60,452 bases of DNA from Baia soyae. Lineage in GTDB: Bacteria; Bacillota; Bacilli; Thermoactinomycetales; Thermoactinomycetaceae. Positions 56,159 through 60,452 of this stretch are shown here, piece by piece. The notes beneath the pieces are model-generated. The model was not told the DNA's origin. It was given only the letters and a program-made list of their open reading frames with translations, and did no database searches. The stretch lies in the NCBI RefSeq assembly GCF_004341445.1, contig NZ_SLXV01000014.1:1-60452 (forward strand), in the 5' to 3' direction. The number at the start of each line of letters is the position of its first letter. Position 1 is the stretch's first letter. The position numbers and the translations under genes were made by a program.

Positions 56159-57019
56159 ATGGTACAAGAATTCAATGATGTCATGAACTACATTGAAACC
56201 CACTTAACAGAAGAAATCTCTGGAAAAGAGATATCAAAAATGGTGGGGCTATCTGATTATCATTTTAAAAGAATGTTTTCGTATATGGCTGGCATGTCAT
56301 TAAATGAGTACATCAAAAACAGGAGATTATCCGTTGCAAATGTTGAATTAATCAACGGAGCAAAGGTGACAGATCTCGCCTATCAATACGGCTATCAATC
56401 GATAGAAGGATTTTCAAGAGCCTTTCGTGAATGGAGCGGCTTCTTACCTTCAGAAGTAGCGAAAAACAAAATTCAAAAATCATTTCCCAAGTTTTCATTT
56501 TTTATCGATATAAGAGGAGGCGTATCCATGGAATTCAAAATCGAAAAGAAAGAGAAGTTTCATGTAGTCGGTGTATCGAAAAGAGTGCCGATTCAATTCG
56601 AAGGGGAAAATAAGGCTATCTTCGAACTAGCCCAGTCCATTACCGAACAACAAAGAGAGGAAATGCATCAATTAGCTGATTTACATCCTCATCAAGTCTT
56701 AAATGTATCGTATGATTTTGATGATGGTTATTTAGAAGAAAAAGGATACTTAACTCATATGATTGGTTTTGCCACTACAAAGGAAAATACATTCGATGAT
56801 TTAGAACAACTTTCGATTGAAGAAGGGTTATGGGCCATTTTCCCTAATCAAGGACCCTTTCCTGCTACGCTTCAAGAAACAACTGCTAAAATCTATTCTG
56901 AATGGTTGCCTTCTTCCGGGTATGAAGTAGCGGATGCACCTGGTATTTCATTTACAAAGTACAACGGTACTTCGGAAAATGTATACAGTGAAATTTGGAT
57001 GCCAGTGAAAGAAAAATAG
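56159..57019 (+). CDS. AraC-type regulator with GyrI-like ligand domain
   Basis: 286 residues: an N-terminal AraC double helix-turn-helix (YIETHLTEEISGKEISKMVGLSDYHFKRMFSY, then NRRLSVANVELI ... SIEGFSRAFREW), followed by a GyrI-like/effector-binding domain (about 125-286; FHVVGVSKRVPIQF, YSEIWMPV). This order is that of Rob/SoxS-like drug-responsive activators such as BmrR or Rob relatives. GGAGGG lies 6 bases before the ATG. Target unknown. Confidence 0.9.
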   Translation: MVQEFNDVMNYIETHLTEEISGKEISKMVGLSDYHFKRMFSYMAGMSLNEYIKNRRLSVANVELINGAKVTDLAYQYGYQSIEGFSRAFREWSGFLPSEVAKNKIQKSFPKFSFFIDIRGGVSMEFKIEKKEKFHVVGVSKRVPIQFEGENKAIFELAQSITEQQREEMHQLADLHPHQVLNVSYDFDDGYLEEKGYLTHMIGFATTKENTFDDLEQLSIEEGLWAIFPNQGPFPATLQETTAKIYSEWLPSSGYEVADAPGISFTKYNGTSENVYSEIWMPVKEK

Positions 57020-57028
57020 GCGTGATTT

Positions 57029-57076
57029 CAAAAGAAGGATAATCAGACCAATATGAGTCTCTGATTATCCTTCTTT
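57029..57076 (+). terminator. terminator after the AraC-GyrI gene
   Basis: 16-17-bp stem AAAGAAGGATAATCAGA/TCTGATTATCCTTCTTT. Confidence 0.9.
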
Positions 57077-57102
57077 CATTGGAAAACATATGCATGCTCC
57101 TA

Positions 57103-58413
57103 CTACTTCTCAATCATCTGCGCCGTAATCAGCGCCTTTCCTACCACCTGCTGATCCGTCAATACCTCTACATCTAACTTCGCCTGATTCCGGCCTAGCT
57201 CTAAAATCTTAGGCACAATCTCAATCATCGTTTCTAATTGAACAGGCTTGAGCGTATATAGGGTCAAGTTCTGGATCACTAAGTCTTCGCGGTGATATTT
57301 TCGAAGAAGACGTAGGCATGTTTCAGTCATCAGGGTCGTTAAGACGCCTGTGCTCAAGATGCCAAGCGAGTCTGTCATCTGCGGACTAATCTTGCCGCGT
57401 AAGACGGGAGTCCCTTCTCGCATGGCCTCTTGAAAACCCCGTGTCGATAACTCATGGACCGTTTCACCTACTTGGGGCTGTTTCTGCATCGTTTGCAGGG
57501 ATTCGATCACGTCTTGTCTGCTGACAATTCCGAGTAGCCGTTTCTGTTCATCGACCACAGGCAATAGTTCAATCCCTTCCCAGACCATCTCATGAGCCGC
57601 CGCTGCGAGAGAGGTATGCGGATGGACATATACGGGACTACGTGTCATCGCTTTCTCAATTCGATCGGAGGCAGAGAGGCCGATTACATCTTTGGCTGTA
57701 ACCATTCCTACGATTCTACCTGTCTCCTCTACGACTGGAAATTTACTATGCGAGGTTTCTCTTACTAGTTGGTGAAATTTATCCACAGAATCCACAGGCT
57801 CGAGTGTAATTGGCTGGTCGTGAGTGGCTAAGAGGTCCTCTACTAGAAGAATCTCTTTTTTAATCAATCGATCATAGATGGCACGGTTGATCAAGCTCGC
57901 TACGGTAAACGTATCATAGCTACTTGAGATAACGGGCAATTGGTAGAAGTCCGCTAGCTGCTTCACTTCTTCTGTCGCATCAAAGCCACCTGTAATCAGT
58001 ACCGCCGCCCCGTATTCCAACGAAACTTGGTGAACACGATCACGATTCCCTACGATTAATAGATTTCCTGGCCCTACATAGCGAAGAAGGGCTTCTAGTT
58101 TCATCGCTCCAATGACAAATTTCGTTAACGTCTTATGAAGCCCTTCCTTCCCCCCAAGCACCGTTCCATCTACGATGTTTACCACTTCAGCAAAGGTGAT
58201 CTTCTCAATCTCAGAACGTTGCTTCTTTTCGATTCTCACCGTTCCGACTCGTTCAATTGTATTAACAATCCCTCTTGTTTCCGCATCTTTAATTGCCCGA
58301 TAGGCCGTCCCATCACTTACACTAAGGGTCTTCGCGATTTGGCGCACAGAAATCTTGTGGCCAATTTCCAATTGCTCTATGTACGCTAAAATTTGTTCAT
58401 GTTTGGTAGTCAA
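57103..58413 (-). CDS. ytoI: YtoI: HTH-DRTGG-CBS-thioesterase-fold regulatory protein
   Basis: About 436 residues in order: a winged helix (TTKHEQILAYIEQLEIGHKISVRQIAKTLSVS), a DRTGG-type domain (about 80-190), two CBS domains (SVDKFHQLVRETSHSKFPVVEETGRIVGMVTAKDVIG and the next), and a C-terminal hotdog/4HBT-like domain. CBS pairs usually bind adenine nucleotides. A role in sensing energy or acyl status is possible but unproved. The TTG at 58413 has AAGAAGGG upstream and gives the YtoI N-terminus; the frame is open to 58497. Confidence 0.9.
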   Translation of the reverse strand: MTTKHEQILAYIEQLEIGHKISVRQIAKTLSVSDGTAYRAIKDAETRGIVNTIERVGTVRIEKKQRSEIEKITFAEVVNIVDGTVLGGKEGLHKTLTKFVIGAMKLEALLRYVGPGNLLIVGNRDRVHQVSLEYGAAVLITGGFDATEEVKQLADFYQLPVISSSYDTFTVASLINRAIYDRLIKKEILLVEDLLATHDQPITLEPVDSVDKFHQLVRETSHSKFPVVEETGRIVGMVTAKDVIGLSASDRIEKAMTRSPVYVHPHTSLAAAAHEMVWEGIELLPVVDEQKRLLGIVSRQDVIESLQTMQKQPQVGETVHELSTRGFQEAMREGTPVLRGKISPQMTDSLGILSTGVLTTLMTETCLRLLRKYHREDLVIQNLTLYTLKPVQLETMIEIVPKILELGRNQAKLDVEVLTDQQVVGKALITAQMIEK

Positions 58414-58491
58414 CCCAAACCCTTCTTTCTCCGCATCTATTACATTTATTATACACGACAAATCCGAGATTCCTAAATATGTATGTAAATA

Positions 58492-58525
58492 AAACAAAAA
58501 GCGCCAATCAAATCGATTAGCGCCT
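58492..58525 (-). terminator. terminator after glycosyltransferase-like gene 1
   Basis: Stem GGCGCTAATC/GATTGGCGC followed by TTTTTGTTTT on the minus strand. Confidence 0.8.
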
Positions 58526-58550
58526 ATCGTATATAAAATGCTCTATCTTC

Positions 58551-59351
58551 TTATGAGAGGTTGAATGACTGAGCATGTCTCCCTGTTTTCTTATAAAAAA
58601 TCGGTGTAAAATGTTCTGGAATTCGACTACTAGGAAATGGGTTGTAATAATGACCGGCTGCGGCTGCATCGAGACCAGAATGAAATAATTCACAAAATGT
58701 GGCTTCGTGTTTACTTAGAATCCACAGCTCTTGAGCTATATAAGGATGTGCTGGACATACTGCATGAATATCGGTACTTAATTCTTTTAAATAACTGCTT
58801 TGTGCCCACCAAAAATTACCTCCAAACGTTACTGCACTAGGAGTATATTGAAGACTACAAACATCTACTTTTTCTAGACATTCAAGGGCCAAAGAATGAT
58901 GGTCGATTAAGAGAGTTTCCAACATATTTCTCCAATCTGCTACATTCGACTCTGTTGATTGACCGTAGTGCCTTACACCTTTTGTGTGAAGATATAATAT
59001 TCGAACATCCTGTTTATTTACAGTACTATATTCATGCAACCACCATAGGGATGATTTTTCACATTCGTGCCCATCCGGCTTAATGACATATTGAAGGGTA
59101 TCATCATATTGGTCTATTCCTAACCGTTGTAGATCTGCTTCAATTCCGCTAGTGTCATCAATCTGATTCGTAACGATATTTAAGAAAATAGCATCTAGCT
59201 TTTGATATAAACCTGATGAACATAGCCGTTTCAGCTGGCTATCCACTATCTCTATCCAATTGTTTGCTACCCATGCATGCATAAAACAAACGGTGGAGTG
59301 TGTAGGAAAGTCTACTAGTCTATCGGGTAATCTTATAGACAATTCCATCAC
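58551..59351 (-). CDS. glycosyltransferase-like protein, paralogue 1
   Basis: About 263-266 residues. No annotated family can be fixed by eye, but YLHTKGVRH, VADWRNMLE, GGNFWWAQSSYLKEL and the downstream ELWILSKH are the pattern of GT-A-fold glycosyltransferase-like proteins found in surface-glycan clusters. No signal peptide. It is 75% or so identical to the next gene. The start is uncertain: TTG at 59342 (with AGGGTGA) or GTG/ATG at 59351. Followed by its own terminator. Confidence 0.6.
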   Translation of the reverse strand: MMELSIRLPDRLVDFPTHSTVCFMHAWVANNWIEIVDSQLKRLCSSGLYQKLDAIFLNIVTNQIDDTSGIEADLQRLGIDQYDDTLQYVIKPDGHECEKSSLWWLHEYSTVNKQDVRILYLHTKGVRHYGQSTESNVADWRNMLETLLIDHHSLALECLEKVDVCSLQYTPSAVTFGGNFWWAQSSYLKELSTDIHAVCPAHPYIAQELWILSKHEATFCELFHSGLDAAAAGHYYNPFPSSRIPEHFTPIFYKKTGRHAQSFNLS

Positions 59352-59475
59352 CCTTTTATTTTATTTTCTTACTCTATATATTTATGCTTGCTAGTTTCAT
59401 AGTGTGAGAGATTTAAGAAAAACGCCAATCTGACAAATTAGCGTTTTTCATATATAAAAGAATCTTTGTATTCGA
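59352..59475 (-). promoter_or_regulatory. intergenic copy between the paralogues
   Basis: Repeats the layout upstream of the second copy, including CTAGTTTCATA. It includes the terminator of gene 2 (59414-59450) and presumably the promoter of gene 1. Confidence 0.5.
59414..59450 (-). terminator. terminator after glycosyltransferase-like gene 2
   Basis: Stem GAAAAACGC/GGCGTTTTTC around a 14-base loop; similar in sequence to the hairpin at 58492-58525, so the terminator was duplicated with the gene. Confidence 0.75.
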
Positions 59476-60273
59476 TTATGAGATATTCAAGGTATGAACA
59501 TCGCCACCTATTTTCCCATAAAAAGTCGGTGTAAAATGAGTAGGAATTTGATGGTGAGGAAATGGATTGAAATAGTGCGCCCCTCCGTCTAAACCAGAGT
59601 GAAATAAATTGCAAAATGTGGCCTCGTGCTTGCTTAAAACCCACATCTCTGAAGCTAAATAATGATTTGCCGGACATACTGCATGAATATCAGGATTCAA
59701 TCCTTTTACATGATAACTATTTACCCACCAAAAATTACCTGCATAACACGGAAATGGGTTTGTTGTAAATTGAAGACTACAAGCATCTACTTTATCCAGA
59801 CATTCAAGGGCCAAAGAATGATGATCGATTAAGAAGGTTTCTAATAGATTTCTCCAATCGGCTACATTCGATTCTGACCATTGACCATTATGTCTAACAC
59901 CCTTTGTATGAAGATATAACGCTCGGACGTTCTGTTTATTTACAGTGCTATAATGGTGCAGCCACCATAGAGTTGATTTTTCGCATTCGTGCCCATCCGG
60001 CTTAATGACATATTGGAGAATATCATCATATTTATCTATTCCTAACCGTTCTAGACCTGCTTCAATTCCACTGGTGTCATCAATCTGATCTGTAACGATA
60101 TTTAAAAAAATAGCATCAAATTTTTGATATAAACCTGATGAACATAGCCGTTTCAGCTGACTGTCTACGATCTCTGCCCAATTGTTTACGGCCCATGCAT
60201 GCATAAAACAAACAGTGGAATGTCTAGGAAAGTCTACTAATCTATCAGGTAGCCTTATAGACAATCCTATCAC
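59476..60273 (-). CDS. glycosyltransferase-like protein, paralogue 2
   Basis: About 262-265 residues, tandem copy of the previous gene: same N-terminal two thirds (SIRLPDRLVDFPRHS to HSLALECL) with few changes, then a more diverged C-terminal third (YAGNFWWVNSYHVKGL, ASEMWVLSKH, FHSGLDGGAHYFNPFP). The frame is open to 60324, but homology with gene 1 starts at about 60273 (GTG) or 60264 (TTG, with AGGTGAT upstream). The insertion-sequence end lies 86 bases upstream of 60273. Confidence 0.6.
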   Translation of the reverse strand: MIGLSIRLPDRLVDFPRHSTVCFMHAWAVNNWAEIVDSQLKRLCSSGLYQKFDAIFLNIVTDQIDDTSGIEAGLERLGIDKYDDILQYVIKPDGHECEKSTLWWLHHYSTVNKQNVRALYLHTKGVRHNGQWSESNVADWRNLLETFLIDHHSLALECLDKVDACSLQFTTNPFPCYAGNFWWVNSYHVKGLNPDIHAVCPANHYLASEMWVLSKHEATFCNLFHSGLDGGAHYFNPFPHHQIPTHFTPTFYGKIGGDVHTLNIS

Positions 60274-60358
60274 CTGCTTTATCGTATTTTTTACTCTATG
60301 TATATATATGATTGCTAGTTTCATAACGTACTAGGTTTAAATAAAAAGACACCATTGT

Positions 60359-60452
60359 TGAAGTGAACCCAAAAAGTTAGACACAAAAGTTTAAATAACC
60401 TGCAGGGTATGTGTTCGGTATTGAACTGGACTCATACCTTTTAGTTTTATCT
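60359..60452 (-). mobile_element. right end of an IS3-family (IS150-like) element, second copy, opposite orientation
   Basis: Exact reverse complement of bases 2-95. The minus strand reads the last residues of the transposase (KGMSPVQYRTHT) with its stop at 60391-60393, then the terminal repeat starting TGAAGTGAACCC. Truncated by the window edge. Confidence 0.85.

Overview
The window is a chromosomal segment of a low-GC, spore-forming Firmicute of the order Bacillales. The gene order (ytoI, ytpI, dnaE, ytsJ, accDA, pfkA, pyk, ytvI, citZ-icd-mdh, phoPR, polA-mutM-ytaF-coaE, gapB, nrdR-dnaB-dnaI, ytxC-thrS, infC-rpmI-rplT) is recognisably that of the Bacillus subtilis chromosome. Sporulation-associated families (YtaF, YtvI, YtxC) and a BclA-like collagen protein point to a spore former. 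A futalosine-route menaquinone gene (mqnC) and several gene insertions argue against Bacillus itself. A Thermoactinomycetaceae-like genus would fit, but that is inference. Both ends of the window are inward-facing copies of the last 94 bp of one IS3-family (IS150-like) element, so this is probably a contig broken at a repeated insertion sequence.

Layout. 0.1-3.3 kb: a SAM methyltransferase and a MarR/MFS efflux pair. 3.4-9.4 kb: a small unknown gene, the infC-rpmI-rplT operon with an attenuator-type leader and a non-canonical infC start, a degenerate exonuclease-fold protein, thrS under a T-box, and ytxC. 9.5-13.1 kb: a DUF457 membrane protein, a YkyA-like lipoprotein, mqnC and an unknown protein. 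13.2-13.6 kb: tRNA-Phe, tRNA-Gly and tRNA-Leu. 13.6-23.5 kb: the primosome and replication/repair block (dnaI, dnaB, nrdR, gapB, a transglycosylase, coaE, ytaF, mutM, polA). 23.5-25.1 kb: two inverted copies of a 0.19-kb MITE-like element enclosing a DUF2085 gene and a small membrane gene. 25.2-33.4 kb: phoR, phoP, ydbT-like, ydbS-like, mdh, icd and citZ. 33.7-36.8 kb: ytvI, a membrane protein, the third MITE copy, fxsA and a thioesterase. 37-47.3 kb: pyk-pfkA, accA-accD-GntR-malic enzyme and dnaE. 47.4-60.4 kb: an accessory region with ytpI, a TetR/SnoaL pair, the collagen-like gene, an ArsR/oligoendopeptidase pair, a Yip1 protein, an AraC-GyrI regulator, ytoI and two tandem glycosyltransferase-like paralogues.

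Regulation readable from the sequence. There is a T-box before thrS and an infC leader attenuator. A match to the CcpN operator lies inside the gapB promoter, and tandem PhoP boxes lie upstream of phoP. A perfect FadR-type palindrome sits just downstream of the -10 element of the malic enzyme promoter; this operon also contains a FadR-like GntR gene and accDA, which suggests an autoregulated NADPH/malonyl-CoA supply operon. Three GACYNNNNGRTC-like sites surround the TetR/SnoaL genes.

The least explained items are the MITE family and its inverted pair with cargo, the malic enzyme-GntR-accDA circuit, and the glycosyltransferase-like pair near a threonine-rich collagen gene.
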